DNA from: an uncultured Porphyromonas sp.
GTDB taxonomy: Bacteria; Bacteroidota; Bacteroidia; Bacteroidales; Porphyromonadaceae
Direction of reading: 5' to 3'
DNA: 5,651 bases
Assembly: GCA_900548415.1 (NCBI GenBank)
Contig: URKO01000099.1
Span: 1 to 5,651, forward strand
Part shown: piece after piece, positions 1-5,651 of the stretch
How the letters are laid out: each line of letters opens with the position of its first letter
Numbering within the stretch: position 1 is the first letter of the stretch
Notes under the pieces: generated by a model
What the model was told of the DNA's origin: nothing
What the model saw: the letters and a program-made list of their open reading frames with translations, nothing else
Database searches by the model: none
Position numbers and translations under genes: made by a program

Positions 1-1
1 C

Positions 2-1612
2 GGTGGCTCTGTAGACTCAGGCGCCATCACGCGATGGGCTTGGTGGGCAGTCGGGGCGGGACTGCTCTATCTACTCCTCTACGGGTTGGCGCTGATGCTG
101 ACGCATGTGGCAGCCTTTAGGGTAGAGCGGACTCTGCGAGGGGATGCTATGAGGCGTATGCTGGAGATGCCCTTGGGCTTCTTCGATCAGCAGAATCTAG
201 GCAAGCTCAAAAACGTCATCGATGACAATGTTGGCCTGACCCACACTTTCTGCGCTCACCAGTTGCCAGACCTCGTCGGGACGCTGGTCTGCTTTGCGAC
301 GCTCTGCGTGATGATGTTTGTCCTGGAGTGGCGCATGGCTCTGCTCTGTCTCATACCTGTCTTGATACAGCTCCTAGCGATGGGCTCGATGATGACCAAC
401 AAAGCGTACCGTGAGAGTATGGGAGCCTATATGAATCACCAGCAAAGGATGAGTAGCGAGGCGGTCGAGTATGTGCGTGGTATGCCCGTGGTGAAAGCTT
501 TCCAGCAGTCGATCTACTCCTTCAATGCTTTTCACCAGACGCTACTGGACTATGCTAAATGGGCGAAGGTCTATGCCCGTAGTTGTCGGCTTATTTTTAG
601 CATCTACACGTTAGCTTCCTTTGGCTATGCCTTTATCTTGGTACCCTTTGCCTATTATCTCTTGAGCCGAGGCGAAGATATGGTCGGTGTGGTGAGTAGC
701 TTGGTCTTCTTTATCCTTGTGACGCCCTTCATCGGTGAGTGTACGATGCGACTCATGTATGTGGTCAGTGGCAAGCGTGAGGCTGTGCAGGCTTTGGATA
801 GGCTGGATGCCCTCTGCGATGCCACTTCGGGGGCAAAGAGCAGTACGCCTCTCAAGCTTTCTAGTCATACGATCCAGCTGGAGGGGGTATCCTTTAGATA
901 TACTCCAGAGGCTCCTCTGGCGGTGAGTGATGTGACGCTCACAATCCCTGAGGGTGCCTGCGTGGCTCTCGTAGGAGCTAGCGGTAGTGGCAAGACAACG
1001 CTGGCTCGTCTCGTGGCTCGCTTTTGGGATGTGGAGACAGGACGGATTACTATCGGGGGAGAAGATATAAGTCAGGTTGCTGTCGAGGAGGTGCTACGGC
1101 ACATCTCTTTCGTCTTCCAGAGTGAAAGGCTCTTTAAGAAGTCCATCCGTGACAATGTAGCCTACGGGTCTGCTAAAGCTACGGACGAAGAGATCTATGC
1201 GGCTCTCGACAAAGCGCACTGCCTAGAGCTGGTGCGTAGTCTGCCACAAGGGTTGGACACGGTCATCGGCTCTAAGGGTGTCTACCTCAGTGGGGGAGAG
1301 CAGCAGCGGATAGCTCTGGCGAGAGCCTTCCTCAAGGATGCGCCGATACTGCTCCTGGACGAGGCTACCTCCTTTGCCGACCCTGAGAGTGAACATGCGA
1401 TCCAGGAGAGCCTGCATCGTCTGATGGCACACAAGACCGTCCTGATGATAGCGCATCGTCTCTCCTCGGTGGTCAATGCCGATCTCATTGTGGTGATGCA
1501 GCAGGGACGCATCGTAGAGCAAGGCTCCCACACGGAGCTACTGGCTCGTACTAATGGACTCTATGCCTCTATGTGGCAAGAGTATCAAGAATCTATCAAA
1601 TGGACTATATAA
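2..1612 (+). CDS. ABC exporter-fold half-transporter, permease-ATPase fusion, first of a pair (5' end outside window)
   Basis: Inner-membrane ABC half-transporter that should couple ATP hydrolysis to movement of an unknown substrate. The frame is open from base 2 with no stop, and the residues before the TTG at 86 are already a hydrophobic helix (AITRWAWWAVGAGLLYLLLY). The gene therefore starts upstream of the window and 86 is not a real start. 536 residues are visible; the family is usually about 580, so helix 1 and the N-terminus are missing. Counting from base 2, helices 2-6 fill roughly residues 10-250. The ATPase domain follows: Walker A GASGSGKTT (325-333), Q-loop Gln373, signature LSGGEQ (429-434), Walker B ILLLDE with catalytic Glu454, D-loop SFADPESE, switch His485. 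All catalytic residues are present. The segment with LGFFDQQNLGKLKNVIDD and HQLPDLV resembles the YbtP/IrtA-type partner. This is recall of family style, not a search. The stop is 3 nt before the second transporter gene. Confidence 0.93.
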   Translation, partial: GGSVDSGAITRWAWWAVGAGLLYLLLYGLALMLTHVAAFRVERTLRGDAMRRMLEMPLGFFDQQNLGKLKNVIDDNVGLTHTFCAHQLPDLVGTLVCFATLCVMMFVLEWRMALLCLIPVLIQLLAMGSMMTNKAYRESMGAYMNHQQRMSSEAVEYVRGMPVVKAFQQSIYSFNAFHQTLLDYAKWAKVYARSCRLIFSIYTLASFGYAFILVPFAYYLLSRGEDMVGVVSSLVFFILVTPFIGECTMRLMYVVSGKREAVQALDRLDALCDATSGAKSSTPLKLSSHTIQLEGVSFRYTPEAPLAVSDVTLTIPEGACVALVGASGSGKTTLARLVARFWDVETGRITIGGEDISQVAVEEVLRHISFVFQSERLFKKSIRDNVAYGSAKATDEEIYAALDKAHCLELVRSLPQGLDTVIGSKGVYLSGGEQQRIALARAFLKDAPILLLDEATSFADPESEHAIQESLHRLMAHKTVLMIAHRLSSVVNADLIVVMQQGRIVEQGSHTELLARTNGLYASMWQEYQESIKWTI

Positions 1613-1615
1613 GCT

Positions 1616-3346
1616 ATGAAGCATCTAAATCTAATCAACTGGATGGAGCGCAAGATGGCGCTCTCGCCTAGAGGAGCGCACAACTTCCTCTCGGCTTGTC
1701 TCTGGACTGGTGTGCAAAACCTCTCCTTCATGCTCCCCGTGATGCTCGTTTACCTCCTAATGATGGAGCTATTTGGTGAGAGCAGAGATCTCACCCTCTG
1801 GGGGCTGGTAGGGATGGCACTCTTATCTATAATAGGTATGTATGTCATCACTCGCAGACAGTACAACAGCACTTTCCTAGCTGTCTACAGCGAGAGTGCT
1901 ACGATGCGCATACGACTAGCGGAGAAGATGAGACGACTCCCGCTCTCCTTCTTTGACCGCCACGATGCGAGCGATCTGACAAGTCGTGTGATGTCTGACG
2001 TCTCATTTCTTGAAAACGCCTATTCGCATGCACTACCGCAGATGGTCGCTTCTTTTATCGTCCTCATCTTGGCGGGATGTGGATTAGCCTTCTTAGATTG
2101 GCGGTTAGCCGTGGCACTCTTTTGGGCAGCACCCGTGTCGCTCTTGATCCTATGGGGGTGTATGGCTTCGCAAAAGCGCTCCTTCATCAAGGTCTCCAAG
2201 TCGCAACTCTCTGTGAGCGAAAAGGTCGAGGAGGGGCTACAGCTACATCAGACGATCAAGGCATACGGTGGCGAAACGCTCTATATGACAGAACTGGATG
2301 CTGTCTTGGCGAGTTATGAGCGCACCAGCTTTAACACCGAGTTGGCTAGCTTCGTCGTGGTCAATGGACTACGCTCTTTGCTTCAGCTGGCGATACCGAC
2401 GCTGGTCATCGTGGGGTGCCACCTTTACCTAGTGGGAGAGGTGTCGCTCGGCATACTCCTCTTCTTCCTGCTCATCTCTGTGTCGGTCTATACTCCGCTG
2501 ACTATGCTGATGGCGAATGCGCTCCTAACGCTCTTTGCCTCTGTGCGGATAGATCGTATGAATGAGATCTACAATATGCCGACGCAGGAGGGGCGGACAG
2601 ACTTTGCGCCTAAGAGCTTCGACCTAACGTTTGAGGATGTATCCTTTTCCTACAATGAGGGTGCGCAGGTGCTGAGTCATGTCTCCTTTACCGCCAAGCA
2701 GGGCCAGGTGACAGCTCTTGTCGGTCCGAGCGGTGGGGGCAAGAGTACTTGTGCACGACTAGCTTCCCGCTTCTGGGACTGTCAGAGTGGTACCGTATCG
2801 CTCGGAGGCGAAGACTTAACAGCAGTCGATCCAGAGACACTCCTCAAGTACTACGCCATCGTCTTCCAAGATGTGGTACTCTTTAATAATACGGTGATGG
2901 AAAACATTCGCGTCGGACGCAAAGAGGCGACAGATGCCGAGGTCCTCGAGGCTGCTCGGCTGGCGCAGTGTGACGACTTTGTAGCGCGGCTGCCCGAGGG
3001 GTACCAGACGCAGATAGGGGAGAATGGTAGTCGCCTCTCTGGTGGTGAGCGTCAGCGCATATCGATAGCTCGAGCTATCCTCAAGAATGCTCCGATCATC
3101 ATCCTCGATGAGGCGACAGCAAGCCAAGATGCGGAGAGCGAGACGCATATACAGCGGGCTCTCTCACAGCTTACGACGGATAAGACGGTGCTAATCATTG
3201 CCCATCGTATGCGCACGATACGCAATGCGGACCGCATCGTAGTACTCTCTGGGGGCACAGTTGCTGCCTCTGGTACGCCTGACGAACTGTACGATGTGCC
3301 AGGCTACTACCGCACCGCTTGTGACCTGCAGCGAGTAGAGAGCTAG
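1616..3346 (+). CDS. ABC exporter-fold half-transporter, permease-ATPase fusion, second of a pair
   Basis: Complete 576-residue half-transporter, the usual length, and the probable heterodimer partner of the preceding gene, whose stop lies 3 nt upstream. An elbow region (LSPRGAHNFLSACLW) leads into six membrane helices, roughly residues 24-52, 60-79, 142-160, 165-184, 250-275 and 277-300. The ATPase domain has Walker A GPSGGGKST (370-378), Q-loop Gln418, signature LSGGER (474-479), Walker B IIILDE with catalytic Glu499, and switch His530 in IAHRMRT. Both ATP sites of the pair thus look able to hydrolyse. The D-loop reads ASQDAESE, with Gln where SLD/ALD is common. The stretch LPLSFFDRHDASDLTSRVMSDV and the RFWD after Walker A fit the YbtQ/IrtB-like partner type, some members of which import siderophores despite the exporter fold. 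The substrate here is not deducible; peptide, lipid or drug export remains possible. ATG at 1616 is preferred because it directly follows the upstream stop. Confidence 0.95.
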   Translation: MKHLNLINWMERKMALSPRGAHNFLSACLWTGVQNLSFMLPVMLVYLLMMELFGESRDLTLWGLVGMALLSIIGMYVITRRQYNSTFLAVYSESATMRIRLAEKMRRLPLSFFDRHDASDLTSRVMSDVSFLENAYSHALPQMVASFIVLILAGCGLAFLDWRLAVALFWAAPVSLLILWGCMASQKRSFIKVSKSQLSVSEKVEEGLQLHQTIKAYGGETLYMTELDAVLASYERTSFNTELASFVVVNGLRSLLQLAIPTLVIVGCHLYLVGEVSLGILLFFLLISVSVYTPLTMLMANALLTLFASVRIDRMNEIYNMPTQEGRTDFAPKSFDLTFEDVSFSYNEGAQVLSHVSFTAKQGQVTALVGPSGGGKSTCARLASRFWDCQSGTVSLGGEDLTAVDPETLLKYYAIVFQDVVLFNNTVMENIRVGRKEATDAEVLEAARLAQCDDFVARLPEGYQTQIGENGSRLSGGERQRISIARAILKNAPIIILDEATASQDAESETHIQRALSQLTTDKTVLIIAHRMRTIRNADRIVVLSGGTVAASGTPDELYDVPGYYRTACDLQRVES

Positions 3347-3432
3347 GCAAAGTCAACTTAGCTGTAGCTCGTACTGACCCCCTTTGGCGAAAGCTGTGGG
3401 GCGGGCTTGGGACCTCTTTGTATCGTGTTGGT

Positions 3433-3449
3433 CTCGTAGCAGATACGAG
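3433..3449. other. small perfect hairpin downstream of the ABC transporter pair
   Basis: CTCGTA (3433-3438), loop GCAGA, TACGAG (3444-3449): a perfect 6-bp inverted repeat 87 nt after the transporter stop. No T-tract follows on either strand, so it is not a convincing intrinsic terminator alone. Its last two bases (AG, 3448-3449) are the first two of the first AGTTCC of the neighbouring repeat array, so the two may act as one structured 3' region. Function is unknown. Confidence 0.45.
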
Positions 3450-3521
3450 TTCCAAAAATAGTTCCCCTCTTGGAACTTTTCAGTTCCAAGGGAGGAACTT
3501 TTCAGTTCCAAGGGAGGAACT
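3448..3521. repeat. phased AGTTCC/GGAACT array with a 22-bp tandem repeat
   Basis: Seven 6-mers lie in strict order between the converging genes: AGTTCC at 3448, 3460, 3482 and 3504, and its reverse complement GGAACT at 3472, 3494 and 3516. Start-to-start steps are 12, 12, 10, 12, 10 and 12 bp. Inside this is a perfect tandem duplication of a 22-bp unit (3472-3493 and 3494-3515), followed by a partial third copy (3516-3521). In each unit GGAAC and GTTCC are separated by TTTTCA, and the next GGAAC follows after AAGGGA, so any arm can pair with its left or right neighbour and several exclusive hairpins are possible. It has no coding character and does not look like a CRISPR array: units are far too short and have no variable spacers. 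It may be a terminator amplified by tandem duplication, a dispersed intergenic repeat, or a protein-binding array; the sequence does not decide. Confidence 0.85.
3460..3502. terminator. probable bidirectional intrinsic terminator
   Basis: GTTCCCCTCTTGGAAC (3461-3476) pairs with GTTCCAAGGGAGGAAC (3483-3498) across the loop TTTTCA. The stem has 16 positions with one C-A mismatch (3466/3493) and one G-T wobble (3468/3491), and A3460-T3499 extends it. On the + strand the stem runs into TTTT (3499-3502). On the - strand it is followed by TATTTTTGG (from 3460 leftwards). It lies about 115 nt after the ABC transporter stop and, on the other strand, beyond the - strand terminator, so it can stop transcripts from both sides. 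The + strand T-tract is short, which leaves efficiency uncertain. The repeat units just downstream offer competing pairings. Confidence 0.6.
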
Positions 3522-3535
3522 GAGTATCAAAGAGA

Positions 3536-3579
3536 CAAGAAAAAGAGGAGACGACCAACTCGTGTGACCGTCCCCTCTT
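3536..3579 (-). terminator. intrinsic terminator of the pgk-acetyltransferase unit
   Basis: Read on the - strand, AAGAGGGGACG (3579-3569) pairs with CGTCTCCTCTT (3553-3543), 11 positions with a single mismatch (3549/3573), across a 15-nt loop. The 3' arm runs straight into a T-rich tract: five T at 3544-3540, then C, then TT. It begins 26 nt after the acetyltransferase stop, the expected place. On the + strand the same stem is not followed by T residues, so it looks specific to the - strand. The loop is longer than usual. Confidence 0.65.
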
Positions 3580-3605
3580 GCGTTGATGGGGGATGTCGTG
3601 TCTGT

Positions 3606-4187
3606 CTAGAAGTGGGGGTAGACTCGATCGACGAGCGTCTGGCAGACCCGCTCGATGAAGTCTCTCTCTCCTAGCTCGGACGACATGATGTAGAGCGGCA
3701 CGCCCTGCTCCTCACGGTGATACGGGGGCTGTAGATAGTCCCGCTTGACCACCTGAAAGCCGTTGCGCTCGTAGTAGTTGATGCGTCGCCCAGCTATCTC
3801 GGAGAGTGTCTCAGGCTCTACTTCGAAGTAAAGGGGCTCACGCCCGATGTACTCCTTGACCGTCTGTAGCGTCTGCTCGCCTAGGCGATGGTTGCGCAGC
3901 TGCGGTAGGATGGCAAAGTGCTCTCCGTAGTAGAAGTCGTCAAAGTGCCACAGCGTGACGAAGCCTACGACCCCTAGCTCGGGATGCTCTAAGAGGAAGA
4001 ACTGGTAAGCGCCCTGCTCCCCGATGAGCTGCTCTAGGTCACTCCAAGGGCGACGCTCACTATGAGGAAAGGCCTCCTCGTAGAGCTGTCTGAGCGTAGG
4101 CAGATGGCTTTGGTGCGTCTCATTGCAAAGGTCGCACCGCGTCATACGAACGAGCGAGACGAGTGGGGTAGAGGAGTTTTCTCTCAT
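3606..4187 (-). CDS. GNAT-family N-acetyltransferase
   Basis: Predicted cytoplasmic acetyl-CoA-dependent acetyltransferase, 193 residues from this start; substrate unknown. Visible signs are LPTLRQLYEEAFPHSERRPW (helix 1, residues 29-48), strand GVVGFVTLWHF (72-82), the acetyl-CoA strand/loop HFAILPQLRNHRLGEQ (90-105) and the late motif RRINYYERNGF (134-144) followed by LQPPY, which recurs in a GNAT group of Bacteroidetes and Firmicutes. Motif A is atypical: the usual Q/R-x-x-G-x-G/A reads R98-N-H-R-L-G103, with Arg in place of the first Gly. A Cys/His cluster, C18-x2-C21-x3-H25-x2-H28, sits near the N-terminus. Start choice is uncertain: ATG at 4187 begins one base after the pgk stop, ATG at 4199 overlaps pgk by 11 bp (197 residues), and ATG at 4145 gives 179 residues and matches the usual GNAT beginning. 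No start has a clear Shine-Dalgarno sequence. It is probably cotranscribed with pgk. Confidence 0.85.
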   Translation of the reverse strand: MRENSSTPLVSLVRMTRCDLCNETHQSHLPTLRQLYEEAFPHSERRPWSDLEQLIGEQGAYQFFLLEHPELGVVGFVTLWHFDDFYYGEHFAILPQLRNHRLGEQTLQTVKEYIGREPLYFEVEPETLSEIAGRRINYYERNGFQVVKRDYLQPPYHREEQGVPLYIMSSELGERDFIERVCQTLVDRVYPHF

Positions 4188-4188
4188 A

Positions 4189-5460
4189 CTACTTGCCATA
4201 GTTGGGGTCGATGGCTACGATGCCGGGGAGAGCTTTCCCCTCGATAGCCTCTAGGAGTGCACCGCCACCAGTGGATACGTAAGATACTTCGTTGCCCAGT
4301 CCGAGCTTGTTGATGCAGGCGACACTGTCACCACCACCGACGAGCGAGTAGGCACCCTGTCGTGTAGCCTCAGCGACTGCCTGAGCGATAGCCTCGGAGC
4401 CACGAGCGAAATTGTCAAACTCAAAGACCCCCGCGGGACCATTCCAGAGTATCGTCTTGCTGGTCAGGATAACCTCACGGTAGTCTGCGCAAGCCTGAGC
4501 TCCTATGTCCATACCCATGCGGTCGGCAGGGATCTGGTTGGTCGGGTAGGTCTCGGCTGGGGCATCGTTGGCAAAGTCGCACGTGGCGACTGTATCTACG
4601 GGTAGGAGGAGTCGCACGCCCTTAGCCTTAGCGCGCTCCATGATGTCGCGTGCCACCTCAATCTTGTCCTCCTCGCAGAGGGAGCGACCGATCTCGCCGC
4701 CCTGCGCCTTGACAAAGGTGTAGGCCATACCGCCTCCGATGATGAGGTTGTCCACCTTGTCCATCAGGTTGAGGATGATGTCGATCTTGGAGGAGACTTT
4801 AGAACCTCCTAAGATAGCGGTAAAGGGGTGCTTAGCACCATGCAGTACACGCTGTACAGCCTCTACCTCTTGTAGCATGAGCATGCCAAACATCTTCTTG
4901 TCTGTGGCAAAGTACTGAGCGATGAGAGCCGTCGTAGCGTGTGCTCGGTGTGCTGCACCAAAAGCATCGTTGACATAGACATCTGCTAGCGTAGCCATCT
5001 CCTCGGCGTAAGCTTTCTGACGCTCCTTGAGATCAGCCTTTGCTGCCTTGAGAGCCTCTTCGTCGGTGTACTGGTCAGCATTGCGGAGCTTGCCTTCTTC
5101 CTCCTCCTCGAAGCGTACGTTTTCCAGGACTAGGATTTCGCCAGACTGGAGTGCCTGCGCCATCTCTTTTGCCTGAGCACCACGGCTCACAGGGCAGTGG
5201 ATGACCGGTACGTGGATGAGCTCCTTGAGGTGGGGCACGATGAGCGAGGTAGAGAGCTTGGGATCACGACCCTTGGGGCGACCGAGGTGCGTAGCGATGA
5301 TGACACTGCCGCCGTCGGATAGGATCTTGCGTAGCGTAGGCAGGGCTGCACGCATGCGGGTGTCGTCAGTGATCTGCCCCTTATCATCAAAGGGGACGTT
5401 GAAGTCTACACGAACGAGTGCGCGGAGACCAGAGAAGTCGAACTGATGAATATTTATCAT
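4189..5460 (-). CDS. pgk: phosphoglycerate kinase
   Basis: Cytoplasmic glycolytic enzyme that transfers phosphate from 1,3-bisphosphoglycerate to ADP, giving ATP and 3-phosphoglycerate (reversible in gluconeogenesis). Nearly every family landmark is visible: RVDFNVP (17-23) and HLGRPKG (58-64) for substrate binding, [45 protein letters not shown], and the nucleotide-side glycine motifs GGGDS (375-379) and STGGG (396-400). The protein is 423 residues, longer than the roughly 390-400 of many bacterial enzymes. A charged segment between [14 protein letters not shown] and [11 protein letters not shown] accounts for this and is a habit of Bacteroidetes. ATG at 5460 is chosen because MINIHQFDF gives a normal N-terminus. 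The frame stays open to 5586, but that extension overlaps the preceding gene's end and has no resemblance to the family. The 35-nt gap to the upstream stop is AT-rich, without a Shine-Dalgarno sequence and without a match to the Bacteroidetes TAnnTTTG promoter element that I could accept. Confidence 0.98.
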   Translation of the reverse strand: MINIHQFDFSGLRALVRVDFNVPFDDKGQITDDTRMRAALPTLRKILSDGGSVIIATHLGRPKGRDPKLSTSLIVPHLKELIHVPVIHCPVSRGAQAKEMAQALQSGEILVLENVRFEEEEEGKLRNADQYTDEEALKAAKADLKERQKAYAEEMATLADVYVNDAFGAAHRAHATTALIAQYFATDKKMFGMLMLQEVEAVQRVLHGAKHPFTAILGGSKVSSKIDIILNLMDKVDNLIIGGGMAYTFVKAQGGEIGRSLCEEDKIEVARDIMERAKAKGVRLLLPVDTVATCDFANDAPAETYPTNQIPADRMGMDIGAQACADYREVILTSKTILWNGPAGVFEFDNFARGSEAIAQAVAEATRQGAYSLVGGGDSVACINKLGLGNEVSYVSTGGGALLEAIEGKALPGIVAIDPNYGK

Positions 5461-5495
5461 GAATAGAAGTATGTATTTGGTCTGTGTTAGTGAAC

Positions 5496-5651
5496 TTAGA
5501 AAGTGTTTACACGCTGATGGAGCCAGGTATGTATTAGCACCAGCAGATGACTCGGCACGCCTAGCTGCATCAGGTCGTACACGCACTCCCCGTAGGCAGA
5601 GATAAGTTTCTTCTGCTGGTGCTCGTCAGCGGTGGATAGTAGCTTACCTAG
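5496..5651 (-). CDS. C-terminal end of an unrecognised protein upstream of pgk (partial)
   Basis: The frame is open from the right window edge to TAA at 5498-5496 and encodes the last 51 residues of a protein. It begins [16 protein letters not shown] and ends with [19 protein letters not shown] do not recognise the family. It looks real: the amino-acid mix is natural, the codons resemble those of the neighbours, it lies on the same strand as pgk, and it stops just 35 nt before the pgk start, a normal operon-like spacing. The residues suggest two helices, an amphipathic one ([22 protein letters not shown]) and a hydrophobic one ([13 protein letters not shown]). It may be cotranscribed with pgk, whose promoter could also lie inside this gene. 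With only the tail visible no function is proposed; a chance open frame of 52 codons cannot be fully excluded. Confidence 0.6.
   Translation of the reverse strand, partial: LGKLLSTADEHQQKKLISAYGECVYDLMQLGVPSHLLVLIHTWLHQRVNTF

Noticed and set aside
86..88. TTG at 86 as the start of the first transporter gene
   Set aside because: The frame is open to the window edge and encodes membrane-helix residues before this codon; starting there would delete helix 1 and part of helix 2.
3195..3455. 86-codon open frame on the - strand overlapping the end of the second transporter
   Set aside because: Antisense shadow of the ATPase domain with low-complexity Arg/Ser-rich composition and no family signs; it also runs through the hairpin region.
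3448..3521. CRISPR array
   Set aside because: Units are 22 bp without unique spacers, the internal spacing segments are themselves repeated, and no cas genes are present.
5187..5446. Open frames on both strands inside the 5' part of pgk
   Set aside because: Shadows of a strongly conserved gene; their translations are rich in Ser, Arg and Thr and match nothing recognisable.
5461..5520. Promoter for pgk of the Bacteroidetes type (TTTG ... TAnnTTTG)
   Set aside because: The nearest candidate, TAAGTTCA on the - strand, misses the last two consensus positions and has no acceptable upstream TTTG element at the right distance.
5469..5535. Direct repeat GTATGTATT at 5469-5477 and 5527-5535, flanking the end of the gene upstream of pgk, as possible operator sites
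   Set aside because: Only nine bases match, one copy lies inside coding sequence, and there is no symmetry or promoter nearby to support an operator.
5461..5586. N-terminal extension of pgk by 42 residues to a start at 5586
   Set aside because: The added residues do not look like phosphoglycerate kinase, whose N-terminus is well accounted for by MINIHQFDF, and the extension overlaps the tail of the upstream gene in another frame.

Overview
The window reads as a piece of a Bacteroidales chromosome, most likely a moderately GC-rich Porphyromonas (P. asaccharolytica/uenonis-like). This is a judgement from protein style: a 423-residue phosphoglycerate kinase with the charged insert typical of Bacteroidetes, no obvious Shine-Dalgarno sequences, and base composition somewhat above 50% GC by eye. 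No database comparison was possible.

Layout. Two blocks of genes point toward each other. On the + strand (1-3346) lie two adjacent ABC exporter-fold half-transporters, each a six-helix membrane domain fused to an ATPase domain. The first is cut by the left window edge; only 3 nt separate its stop from the start of the second. Their paired sequence style resembles the YbtP/YbtQ and IrtA/IrtB type of heterodimer, a group that includes siderophore importers. The substrate here cannot be read from the sequence. On the - strand (5651 down to 3606) lie the C-terminal end of an unrecognised protein, then pgk (phosphoglycerate kinase, glycolysis) after a 35-nt gap, then a GNAT-family acetyltransferase that begins one base after (or 11 bp inside) the end of pgk. 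The tight spacing suggests one transcription unit.

The 259-bp space between the converging blocks (3347-3605) holds the most unusual structure in the window. It is an array of seven 6-mers, AGTTCC or its reverse complement GGAACT, set alternately 12 and 10 bp apart over most of its length (3448-3521), and it includes two perfect tandem copies of a 22-bp unit. Part of it folds into a 16-pair hairpin with T-rich tracts leaving on both strands, as expected for a bidirectional terminator. A second, conventional terminator for the - strand operon lies at 3536-3579. A small perfect hairpin (3433-3449) precedes the array.

I do not see a new defence, mobile or biosynthetic system. The genes are mostly ordinary; the phased repeat/hairpin array, an unusual Cys/His cluster in the acetyltransferase and the unidentified gene fragment upstream of pgk are the points worth a second look.
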